Positions 54,797 to 62,875 of a stretch of 64,000 nucleotides of DNA are shown in pieces. Made by a program: the position numbers and the translations under genes. Below the pieces are notes generated by a model. The model was not told the origin of the DNA. It made no database searches and saw only the letters and a list, made by a program, of their open reading frames with translations. The first letter of the stretch is position 1; each line of letters opens with the position of its first letter. Source of the stretch: Clostridium sp. CAG:571 (GTDB lineage Bacteria; Bacillota; Clostridia; TANB77; CAG-508); assembly GCA_000434015.1 (NCBI GenBank), contig HF999522.1, positions 65,604-129,603 of the forward strand, given 5' to 3'.

Positions 54797-55480
54797 ATGT
54801 TAAGTTACATTGCAAGTAATCCTATGGAAGATTTAATAAAGGGTGTTTGTGAAGAATTAAATATCACGATATTAAGTAAAATAGGAGAAATAGATTTTTT
54901 ACAATATATAAAAGAAACAAAAGTAAACTTTAAATTGATAAAATATATTATTATTGAATTAAAAAGTTTAAAGGGAACAGAAGAAAATATTATAAATGGT
55001 ATAAGTTATTTTTATGAAGTATATCCAAATATAAGAATAATAATTTTAGCAAGTGGATATGATGATCAAAATGATATTTTAACTAATTTGTACGAAAAAG
55101 GTATATATAATATTATAAATTCTGTTGAATTAGAAAAAATAAAATCTGAATTGAAAAAATCATTAATATCAGATGGATTGTCAAAAAAAGAGAGTAAAAA
55201 ATTTAAAAAGGCTGAAATTATAAAGAAACAAAAAAGAAATAATTTGAAAAAATACATTACGAGTATGAAGAAAAATAAAAAATTGAATAGTGAAGGTATA
55301 GAAAAAACACAAGTAAATAATACAAGTGTTTATTTTTTTACACTTTTAATTCAGGCAGTAGATAAATTATTAGAGCTTTTAGGAACAGCTATTATATTTG
55401 GATTAACATCACTAGGACTTACGATTATTTTTAATGAATCATTAAGGAACATTGTATTTCAAATGTTAGGTTTGAAATAG
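54797..55480 (+). CDS. Receiver-like/membrane protein of the transfer operon
   Basis: 227 aa. The first 120 residues alternate strands and helices (KYIIIELKSLK, IRIIILASGYDDQND, GIYNIINSVELEKI) like a response-regulator receiver-type fold without clear phospho-acceptor context. A Lys-rich linker follows, then one or two C-terminal membrane helices. Similar 'receiver + TM' proteins occur in Firmicute conjugative elements. AGGAGGGGAG lies upstream. Function unknown. Confidence 0.5.
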   Translation: MLSYIASNPMEDLIKGVCEELNITILSKIGEIDFLQYIKETKVNFKLIKYIIIELKSLKGTEENIINGISYFYEVYPNIRIIILASGYDDQNDILTNLYEKGIYNIINSVELEKIKSELKKSLISDGLSKKESKKFKKAEIIKKQKRNNLKKYITSMKKNKKLNSEGIEKTQVNNTSVYFFTLLIQAVDKLLELLGTAIIFGLTSLGLTIIFNESLRNIVFQMLGLK

Positions 55481-55493
55481 GAAAGGAAAAAAT

Positions 55494-55877
55494 GTGGGAT
55501 ATTATAGTGAAGTAATGATTGCAGTAACGAAAAAAGATTTTAAGAAGGTAGAAGATGCACAAGCTAAAATGACAGAAAATTTGTTAGACTATGTTAATAA
55601 ACACGACTATAAAGAAAATAATAAAGATTGTGTATTTATGTATTGGGATTCTTTAAAATACTATAAAGAATTTGAAGAAGTTCAAGCACTTGAAAAAAGT
55701 TTAAGTAAATTAAAAGATGGATATGTTTTTTGTAGACTTGGAGAAGAAAGTGGAGATATAGAATTTAGAAAAAGAACAAAAATCCCTGAATTAATGAAGG
55801 AATTTCAATTTATAAGGGACATAAGAAAAAAATTAAATGAAGAATTAAAAGAAGAGGAGGAAGGAGAATTTGAATAA
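55494..55877 (+). CDS. Hypothetical ICE protein, 127 aa
   Basis: GTG start after GAAAGGAAAA. Soluble; begins GYYSEVMIAVTKKDF, seen in small phage/plasmid proteins of unknown role. Ends EEEEGEFE, the tail whose DNA forms the ribosome site for the next gene. Confidence 0.5.
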   Translation: MGYYSEVMIAVTKKDFKKVEDAQAKMTENLLDYVNKHDYKENNKDCVFMYWDSLKYYKEFEEVQALEKSLSKLKDGYVFCRLGEESGDIEFRKRTKIPELMKEFQFIRDIRKKLNEELKEEEEGEFE

Positions 55878-56691
55878 ATCAAGAATTATAGGATTGAGTA
55901 TGTTAATACTAACACTTTTTTCAACAAATTGTTTTGCATCAAATATTGAATTAAAAGATTATGAAATAAATGAAACAATATCAATAGAGAATGCTGAAGA
56001 ATTTGAAAAAAATATTCAAAAAAATATTAATATTGATAATGTTAAATATGAATTACAAGATGTGGCAAAACAAGAAAATAAACAAAATATTAATAAAGAA
56101 GAAACTCAAACAAAACAAAAAATAGTATATACGAATAATAAATACGATGTGTTAAATATGTTTGAAAATAAAATTGAAATGACAAAGGATGGAATGTCAG
56201 GAATTTTAGAATTACAAAATAATTCATTAGATATAAAAACAAATGATAGTTATATAGAGCAATACAAAGTATCATTAACAAAAAAATATGAAAATGTACC
56301 AACTAATGAATTAAACGATATTCCAAAGAGTATTGAAGAAAATGGAGTTACTTATTATTTAGTAAATCCAATTTGGAATATTTCACAAGTAGAAAAGATT
56401 GAAGGGCAAGATGTTCCAATAGCATATGATGGAGAGATGCAATATGAAGGAATAAAAGAAAGGAAAATAGTAAAAAGCTATTTGGCAACTGTAACATATA
56501 TAGGAACATTGGAAAAAGAAGAAACAGAGTCAATAACCTTTAATATAAAATATAAAGAAATGCCTCAAGAAGATGTAGAAGAAAAAACAAATTATACACC
56601 AATAGTAGTAGCAACAGCAGGAACTAGTATTTTAGTAATAAGTGGAATATTTCTTTGGAAAAGAAAAAAGAAAGATAAAATTGCACAGTAG
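55870..56691 (+). CDS. Secreted, membrane-anchored protein of the ICE
   Basis: 273 aa. TTG start (MNKSRIIGLSMLILTLFS, signal peptide cleaved near FAS), an extracellular domain of about 200 residues, a C-terminal membrane helix (VVATAGTSILVISGIFLW) and a basic tail. No LPXTG motif. Overlaps the previous gene by 8 bases. It lies directly upstream of the sortase, so it may be part of the surface structure used for cell contact. Confidence 0.6.
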   Translation: MNKSRIIGLSMLILTLFSTNCFASNIELKDYEINETISIENAEEFEKNIQKNINIDNVKYELQDVAKQENKQNINKEETQTKQKIVYTNNKYDVLNMFENKIEMTKDGMSGILELQNNSLDIKTNDSYIEQYKVSLTKKYENVPTNELNDIPKSIEENGVTYYLVNPIWNISQVEKIEGQDVPIAYDGEMQYEGIKERKIVKSYLATVTYIGTLEKEETESITFNIKYKEMPQEDVEEKTNYTPIVVATAGTSILVISGIFLWKRKKKDKIAQ

Positions 56692-56700
56692 GAGGATGGA

Positions 56701-57277
56701 ATGAAAAATAACATGGTTATAATAAGTATTTGCATTTTATTGGTTATAATAATTGGTAGTACTTTGTATTATTGCATTGTATATGATAAAAATTTAGTTG
56801 ATCCCAATAATATAACAACAGATTCTAAATTTGAAAATATTACATATAATCAAGCAGACGATTCAGACATATTAAAAGATGGAATATTAGGAATAATTAG
56901 TATTGAAAAAATACGGTTTAAAAGCTGAGGTAAAAGAAGGTAGTAGTAATGAAATATTAAACGAATACATAGGGCATATAGAAAATACATCAATTTATGA
57001 TGGCAATGTTGGACTTGCAGGACATAATAGAGGTAATAAAAATTCGTATTTTGCTAGATTAAATGAATTAGAAAATGGAGATATAATTACATATAAAACA
57101 AATTTTTTTACAAGAAAGTATAAAGTTGATAATATACAAACAATACTAGAAACAGACTGGAATTTATTAAAAGAAACAGATCAAAATAAATTAACATTAA
57201 TAACTTGTATTGCAAATAAGAAATTGCAAAGGTTATGTGTGCAAGCAACAGAAATTGTGGAAAATAACTTGAAATAA
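56701..57277 (+). CDS. Sortase, read through a CGG +1 shift
   Basis: 191 aa if the C at 56914 is skipped. N-terminal membrane segment (residues 5-24), then LGIISIEKI-GLKAEVKEGSS at the join, matching the sortase opening 'i.IpkI.l.apv.eGt'. Catalytic His in GLAGHNRG, Cys in TLITCI and Arg in LQRLCVQA all lie after the shift, so the unshifted product (about 75 aa) would be inactive. It likely anchors the adhesin encoded at 57582. GGAGG is upstream of the ATG. Confidence 0.88.
56914..56916 (+). other. In-frame CGG, +1 frameshift site 12 (sortase)
   Basis: ATA CGG T; zero frame stops 3 codons later (CGG TTT AAA AGC TGA). Skipping C gives EKI-GLKAEV. Confidence 0.92.
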
Positions 57278-57324
57278 AAATGAAAATGGGTTACAATAAG
57301 CACAAGGAAGAGGATGTGGTTTAT

Positions 57325-57534
57325 ATGAAAAAAGAGAAAGACAAAGTTTATAAAGTCGAAATAAAGCCAAAATGGGAACTAAATTTTGCAGCAAAATTTT
57401 ATCTTGTTTGCATCATAGTTTTTGTGCTTTTAGTAGCTTATATTCAAATATATAGACATATACATAGAGATAAAATAATACAAAATATAATTGAAAGAGA
57501 AAATAAAGTAGTTGTAGAAAATGAAATTAAATAA
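57325..57534 (+). CDS. Small membrane protein
   Basis: About 69 aa: a charged N-terminus (KVYKVEIKPKWEL), one membrane helix (FYLVCIIVFVLLVAYIQIY) and a basic tail. Start at 57325 is chosen for spacing to AAGGAAGAGG; GTG 57316 or ATG 57280 are possible. Unknown function. Confidence 0.5.
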   Translation: MKKEKDKVYKVEIKPKWELNFAAKFYLVCIIVFVLLVAYIQIYRHIHRDKIIQNIIERENKVVVENEIK

Positions 57535-57544
57535 AAAATAATAG

Positions 57545-57567
57545 AACACCTTTTAGGGTGTTTTTTT
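57545..57567 (+). terminator. Rho-independent terminator
   Basis: AACACC pairs with GGTGTT around TTTTAG-type loop, then T7. Confidence 0.8.
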
Positions 57568-57581
57568 AATGGAGGTAGAAA

Positions 57582-60161
57582 ATGAAATTAAAAAAATTAG
57601 TTAGTATAATATTACTAATTTTAATATTAGTAAATTCAATGTCAGGCATTGCAAATGCTTTTGAAGTTAATTCTGCATATGTAGAAAATTTAGGAGATTG
57701 TGGTCAACATTTACAATTTAAAACTACATCAGGAATATGGAGTTATGTTATTACAACAATGGTTGGATATAGAAATAATGGGGTATTACATTATGCATAT
57801 TGCTTAAATGTTGATAAACATGGTGTTGGAGAAGAACAAAATTATAGTGTAAATGTAACAGAAATATTATCAGATGTTCAAGTGTGGAGAGCAATAGTAA
57901 ATGGATTTCCATATAAAAGTGCATCAGAACTTGGAGTAGAAAATGATCAAGATGCATTTGTAGCAACAAAACAAGCAGTATATTCAGTTATATATAACAG
58001 AGATGTAGATAGTTTTTATCGTGGTGGAGATGCAAGAGGAACAAAAATATTTAATGCAATAAAAAACATTGTAAATCAAGCAAGATATGGATCAGAAACA
58101 CCATCAGTAAACAGTGTACTAAATGCAAATAAAATAGGAAGCTTTAAAGCAGATGGAAGTAACTATTATTCACAAGAGTATAGTGTTACAAGTAATGTAA
58201 ATGTATCTAATTATATAGTTACATCAATTAGTAATTTTCCAGAAGGAAGTTATATTGCCGATTTAAGTGGTAATGCTAAAACTACATTTAATGGCAATGA
58301 ACATTTTAAAGTTGTAGTTCCTAAAGACAAAATTTTAGATAATTTTGATGGAAAAATATCACTAAATGGTAAAGTTAAAAGCTATCCAGTATTTTTTGGA
58401 CAAAGTCCAAATTCTAATTGGCAAAATTATGCATTAACTTATGATGCATATTACACAGCAGGTGGTGAGGCAACTCTATCAGTAGATGCATATAAATCAA
58501 AAATTAAAGTTATAAAAATAGATAACGAAACTAAAAAATCAATAGAAGGAGTAGAATTTAATTTTAGATATAGTGATGGACAAAATATCGGGAATTATAA
58601 AACAAATGCACAAGGTTGTATTGAACTAAATAAATTAAGACAAGGAAAAGTAATTGCCACAGAAATAGCAACAAAATCTGAATATATTTTAGATGATAAA
58701 GAAAATGAAATTCTTTTGGACTATGATACATATAAAGAATTAACAATTGGAAATGAACACAAAAGAGGAGATTTAAGTGTATATAAAGTAGATAGTGACA
58801 ATAAAAAAATAACTTTGGGTGGAGTTAAATTCGCATTATATTCACACGAATTTCAAAAAGTAACAGGGCATTATACAACAGATGCAAATGGTGAAATTCA
58901 TATTAAAGGTTTAAGAACAGGAAATTGGTCATTAATTGAAGAAGAAACAGGAAAATGGTATAATCTTAATGAGAATCCAATTGAAATTAAAATTAATTGG
59001 AATGAAACTACTAACACAACAGTAGAAAATGAATTAAAAAAATCACAAATAAAAATTATAAAAGTTGATAAGGAAAATCATGAAGTAAAATTAAAAGATG
59101 TTGAACTTGAAGTTTTAGACAAAGATGGGAATGTTTTAGAAAAATTAAAAACAGATAAAAATGGAGAATGTTATACAAAAAGATATGCAGTAAGAGATTA
59201 CCCTGAATTATATATAAGAGAAACAAAAACAAATGAAAAATATGTATTAGATACAGAAATGAAGAAAATCATATTAAAAGAAAATGAGATTGTTAATTAT
59301 ACATTTGAAAATCAAAAAATATATGGACAAATTAAAGTAATAAAAACATCAGAAGAAGACAACAAAATAAATGGAGATAAAAAAGGAACACCAATTCCAA
59401 ATGTATCTTTTGGAGTATATGATGAAAACAAAAACTTTATAGAGAAAATTACAACAGGAGCAGATGGAATTGCAATTACAAGTAAATTAGAAAAAGGCAA
59501 AAAATATATAAAAGAATTGGAAGGGGAATCTGGAGAATGGTATCAATTAAACGAAAATGAATATTCAGCAGAGATAGTTAAACATGGTGAAATTGTTGAA
59601 TTAAACATTACCAATAAACCTGATAATCCAGATATAGATGTTGAAAAAGATGGAATTATTCAGACAACAGCAAATCAAGAGATTAAATATGATTTTACAA
59701 TAAAAAATACAGGTAATGTGCCATTAAAAGATTTTACTTGGTATGATTATTTACCAACAGACTATGTAACTGCTACAAAACTTGTAACTGGAACATATAA
59801 TCAAGATTTAAATTATGCCGTATATTATAAAACGAATAAAAAGGATTATAGATTATTAAGAGATAATTTGAATACACAAACAAATAACTATATTGATTTT
59901 TCAAATTTAGAATTAGAAGCGGATGAGTATGTAACAGAATTTAAAGCAGAGTTTGGAAAAGTAGATGTAGGATTTTCTTCAGTAGAAAAACCACAATTAT
60001 TTGTAAAAGTTAAAGCTTCAGTAAAAGAAGATGATACATTTACAAACAAAACAAAAGTAGAAGGATATCACAAAACATATTATGTATTTGATGAGGATGA
60101 TCACACTACAAAAGTATATGAAAAAAAATTAGAAGTAAAATTACCAAGAACAGGATGTTAG
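57582..60161 (+). CDS. Thioester / Cna-B surface adhesin with terminal LPRTG
   Basis: 859 aa. Signal peptide, then a thioester-type domain with Cys74 (YAYCLN) and Gln131 (ATKQAVYSVIY) as the likely bond partners. Three or four Cna-B/SpaA prealbumin-like repeats follow (each starting KV.KID or KIIKVD, with internal Lys and Glu for isopeptide bonds), then a DUF11-like domain. It ends LPRTGC with no hydrophobic segment or charged tail after the LPXTG-like motif. It is preceded by a sortase gene. Role inferred: covalent cell-surface adhesion between donor and recipient. GGAGG lies 8 bases upstream. Confidence 0.85.
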   Translation: MKLKKLVSIILLILILVNSMSGIANAFEVNSAYVENLGDCGQHLQFKTTSGIWSYVITTMVGYRNNGVLHYAYCLNVDKHGVGEEQNYSVNVTEILSDVQVWRAIVNGFPYKSASELGVENDQDAFVATKQAVYSVIYNRDVDSFYRGGDARGTKIFNAIKNIVNQARYGSETPSVNSVLNANKIGSFKADGSNYYSQEYSVTSNVNVSNYIVTSISNFPEGSYIADLSGNAKTTFNGNEHFKVVVPKDKILDNFDGKISLNGKVKSYPVFFGQSPNSNWQNYALTYDAYYTAGGEATLSVDAYKSKIKVIKIDNETKKSIEGVEFNFRYSDGQNIGNYKTNAQGCIELNKLRQGKVIATEIATKSEYILDDKENEILLDYDTYKELTIGNEHKRGDLSVYKVDSDNKKITLGGVKFALYSHEFQKVTGHYTTDANGEIHIKGLRTGNWSLIEEETGKWYNLNENPIEIKINWNETTNTTVENELKKSQIKIIKVDKENHEVKLKDVELEVLDKDGNVLEKLKTDKNGECYTKRYAVRDYPELYIRETKTNEKYVLDTEMKKIILKENEIVNYTFENQKIYGQIKVIKTSEEDNKINGDKKGTPIPNVSFGVYDENKNFIEKITTGADGIAITSKLEKGKKYIKELEGESGEWYQLNENEYSAEIVKHGEIVELNITNKPDNPDIDVEKDGIIQTTANQEIKYDFTIKNTGNVPLKDFTWYDYLPTDYVTATKLVTGTYNQDLNYAVYYKTNKKDYRLLRDNLNTQTNNYIDFSNLELEADEYVTEFKAEFGKVDVGFSSVEKPQLFVKVKASVKEDDTFTNKTKVEGYHKTYYVFDEDDHTTKVYEKKLEVKLPRTGC

Positions 60162-60171
60162 AATATATTTT

Positions 60172-60199
60172 GGAGAGTTCAAATAGAACTCTCCTTTTT
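60172..60199 (+). terminator. Rho-independent terminator of the adhesin gene
   Basis: GGAGAGTTC pairs perfectly with GAACTCTCC, followed by T5. Confidence 0.88.
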
Positions 60200-60221
60200 G
60201 AAAAAAGAAAGGATTGATAAT

Positions 60222-60824
60222 ATGAAAAACATAAAATTAGAACAAATGGAAGAATTGGATGCCAAAATTGAAAAAATAAATTATGATTTATCAGGATTAG
60301 AATCAAGAAAAAAAGAAATGGAAAATAGTAAATTTGATAAACAACAAAACATAGAAAAATTAGAAGAAGAAAAAAGAGCAATATTAGCCAAAACAGATAA
60401 AATGAATAGATTAGAGAAAATAATTTATATAGCATTTGCATCAAAAAATGATTTAAAACAAGTAGATTTACTAAATGCAAAAATTACAGAGTTAAGAAAT
60501 GAAAAAGATAGTATACAGGGAAAAATCGATATTCAAAATAAATTATATGCAGATACAATTAAAGAAAAAGATAATTATATAGAACAGAGAAGACAATTAT
60601 ATGTTGAAAATACAAAGATTCATGTACAAGAAAAAGAAGATACAGTAAAAACAACACATGTACAGGATTTGGCTAGAATTCATAAGATTGCAAAACAATA
60701 TGAGAGTAGTGAAATTATGCAAAAAGTATCTCAAACAATAGAAAAATATATTAATAAGATATTTGAAAATACCAAAGAAAATGAAAAAAATGAAGTGGAT
60801 AAAGAGGAAGAGGCAGAAGCATAG
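60222..60824 (+). CDS. Coiled-coil ICE protein
   Basis: 200 aa, almost entirely charged heptad-like helix (MEELDAKIEKINYDLSGLE...), acidic end EEEAEA. The ATG follows GAAAGGATTG. No enzymatic motif; maybe a structural or scaffolding role. Confidence 0.6.
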   Translation: MKNIKLEQMEELDAKIEKINYDLSGLESRKKEMENSKFDKQQNIEKLEEEKRAILAKTDKMNRLEKIIYIAFASKNDLKQVDLLNAKITELRNEKDSIQGKIDIQNKLYADTIKEKDNYIEQRRQLYVENTKIHVQEKEDTVKTTHVQDLARIHKIAKQYESSEIMQKVSQTIEKYINKIFENTKENEKNEVDKEEEAEA

Positions 60825-60835
60825 AAGGAGAAAAG

Positions 60836-60955
60836 TTGAAAGAAGTAGTAGTAAAAAAAATAAGAAAAGAAAATTCAGGATATAAAAAGATTTATTCTAC
60901 AATGAGTTATAATATAAAAATTAAGAAAAGTTTGAAAAAGAAAGCAGGTGATTAA
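60836..60955 (+). CDS. Very small basic ORF
   Basis: 39 aa, strongly basic (KEVVVKKIRKENSGYKKIYS..., ends KKKAGD). TTG start after GAAGGAG. Its last codons contain the AGGTGAT ribosome site of the next gene. Could be a nucleic-acid binding peptide or simply a translational leader. Confidence 0.45.
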   Translation: MKEVVVKKIRKENSGYKKIYSTMSYNIKIKKSLKKKAGD

Positions 60956-60956
60956 T

Positions 60957-61694
60957 ATAGATGATAGAGTACAAGAATTAATAAATAGTACAAATGAAAT
61001 GGCACAAGAAACATTTGAAAATCCAAGTAAAATGCGTGACTTTTTAAAAACATTAGCAACAATGTATAATACAAGTTACAATAATATTCTATTATTGAAA
61101 TCACAAAGAGATAATGTATCATTTATAGCAACTAAAGAAGAATATCAAAAATATAAATATAAAATTAAAGATGACGAAAAACCACTTGAAATAATAAAAA
61201 GAATAAAAATAAATAATGATGTTAAATTTAAGGTAGTAGAAGTTTACGATATATCACAAACAGATGCTATAATAAAAAAGAAGGAATATAAAAAAGAATA
61301 TATAGATACGATCTTAAAAGGAATGTGTGCTAGAAGAAGTTTATATTATGATACCAATAGTCAAATGGCTAATATTGAATCAATTGTTAGTGATATAAGT
61401 CATAATACAAGAAATTCAAATATTCCATATTTTGATGTTGATAAATATGCAAGTCAAAGTCAGACAGAGGTTATAGCAACTATTTTTGCAGTAGCAAAAA
61501 AATTAGGAATTAATACAAGAAACTATAACATAACAGAAGTATGTAAATGGGGAGTTGATAAAGAAAATCGAAGGTTAAAAGAAAGTTTGAAATATATGCA
61601 AAAATTTGTGAATTATTTCGTTAAAGATTTTGAATCACAGGAAAAGATATATAAAATAGAAAAGCAAAAAGAAGATGAAGAAGAAATGGAATAA
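60957..61694 (+). CDS. ArdC-like (LtrC-type) N-terminal domain protein, probable ATA start
   Basis: About 245 aa. The segment YNTSYNNILLLKSQRDNVSF, then KYKIKDDEKPLEIIKRI and VKFKVVEVYDISQT follows the ArdC/LtrC N-terminal domain ('sy.N.lLI..Q.p....v....W.k.g..vk.gek.i.i'), known in anti-restriction and single-strand DNA binding proteins of plasmids. AGGTGAT is 5 bases before ATA 60957, as for the VirB4 gene; the GTG at 60948 overlaps that site, so ATA is preferred. C-terminus EDEEEME. Confidence 0.6.
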   Translation: MDDRVQELINSTNEMAQETFENPSKMRDFLKTLATMYNTSYNNILLLKSQRDNVSFIATKEEYQKYKYKIKDDEKPLEIIKRIKINNDVKFKVVEVYDISQTDAIIKKKEYKKEYIDTILKGMCARRSLYYDTNSQMANIESIVSDISHNTRNSNIPYFDVDKYASQSQTEVIATIFAVAKKLGINTRNYNITEVCKWGVDKENRRLKESLKYMQKFVNYFVKDFESQEKIYKIEKQKEDEEEME

Positions 61695-61719
61695 AGAACT
61701 CCATTTAAGAAAGGTGATT

Positions 61720-62352
61720 ATGGAAGAAAAATTTTCAATAGAAATGAATAAAGATGAAATGTTAAGGTACTATGAAAATAAAATAGTAGAAGATGGAATA
61801 AAAAGTTGTTCTGAATTTAATACAATAGTGAACTTGACAGATTACAATACTAAAGAAATAAAGTTAGAAAAATATAAAAATGAAATATTACAATTATTAT
61901 ATCGAGATGAAAGAGTAGCAGATGTAGTAATTGATGACGAATTTAATGTAGATATGGTTTTTTATACAGATTATTGTCCATTTTATTATGATGATGAAAA
62001 AAATATTATATATAATCAAATAATGGATAGCCCAACTTATCAAGGAATAGAATTAGCAGAATTTGTTGGGTATATGGGAAAAAGAGTAATAGAAGATTCT
62101 TATATAAGTACAAGAAATTTAATTAATAACTATGTTCAAACTAAAAGTTTAAAAGATACAGATAAAGAAATTTTAGCAAATTTTTTGAAAAAGAGTATTA
62201 TAGAAACAGGTTTTTCTGAAAAATATATAGATAATATAAATGTATTTGTAACTTATAAAAATTTTCAAGAATTAGAAAAAGGATTAATGGAGATTGTAAA
62301 ACAAAAGGATAATGAAGCACTAAAAAAATTCGAAGAAGAGGAATTTGAATAG
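61720..62352 (+). CDS. Hypothetical ICE protein, 210 aa
   Basis: Soluble, acidic, rich in Tyr and Glu. ATG at 61720 follows AAAGGTGATT. Includes FYTDYCPFYYDDEKNI and ends FEEEEFE. No domain recognised. Last gene before a terminator. Confidence 0.55.
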   Translation: MEEKFSIEMNKDEMLRYYENKIVEDGIKSCSEFNTIVNLTDYNTKEIKLEKYKNEILQLLYRDERVADVVIDDEFNVDMVFYTDYCPFYYDDEKNIIYNQIMDSPTYQGIELAEFVGYMGKRVIEDSYISTRNLINNYVQTKSLKDTDKEILANFLKKSIIETGFSEKYIDNINVFVTYKNFQELEKGLMEIVKQKDNEALKKFEEEEFE

Positions 62353-62359
62353 CAAAAAA

Positions 62360-62391
62360 GGCTCTAGCTTATAAATTGGCTAGAGTTTTTT
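62360..62391 (+). terminator. Rho-independent terminator
   Basis: CTCTAGC pairs with GCTAGAG around an AT-rich loop and is followed by T6. Confidence 0.8.
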
Positions 62392-62872
62392 ATTTATTAA
62401 AATGAATAAGAGAACGAGAGATGCCATAAACTCGTTATAAAATAATAAAGTGATAGCTCTGATGGAGGCGATGCTATAAAGTCCATTCGTATGATTACAA
62501 AGAATCTATTTGTAAGAAATGCGTCAGTGAGATTTTGTAACATATACTCACAATAAATAAAGAGTTTCAGGAGGCAAAACTTGTAAAAGGGATACACGAG
62601 TGTAAAAAGTTTGGGCAAGGATGGACAATGTTATTTTATATAACAGCATTTGTGGTAAATATTATTATTTACATACTAGATTATCATAAACGAAATGATG
62701 GGATGAGGGGTTTCGTTTATGGTGTATTATTTTTTTGAATATAAGGGGATAATACATCATTTTACTCATTCAAGGATTTCAGGGTTTCAGATTTTTATAA
62801 AATCTGTAAAGATAAGTTGACAATTAGTTTAAACAGAGTTAATATCACACACAACTTAAGAGAGGAGGAGTT
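62392..62872 (+). other. Long gene-free region with structured elements
   Basis: About 480 bases without a supported gene. It contains an 11-bp perfect inverted repeat (CATAAACGAAA at 62685-62695, TTTCGTTTATG at 62711-62721) followed by a T7 tract. Another short hairpin (AGATTTTTATAAAATCT, 62789-62805) and a promoter at 62817 follow. Could encode a small or antisense RNA, but this is not shown. Confidence 0.4.
62817..62845 (+). promoter_or_regulatory. SigA-type promoter
   Basis: TTGACA and TAATAT with a 17-base spacer, about 30 bases before the next ATG. Confidence 0.65.
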
Positions 62873-62875
62873 GTG

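Noticed and set aside
8821..56916. Sequencing or assembly error as the cause of the CGG breaks
   Set aside because: A base-calling error before GG would hit all three codon phases. All 12 events are in one phase, and about 45 CGGs in the other phases cause no break. It remains formally open until reads are checked.
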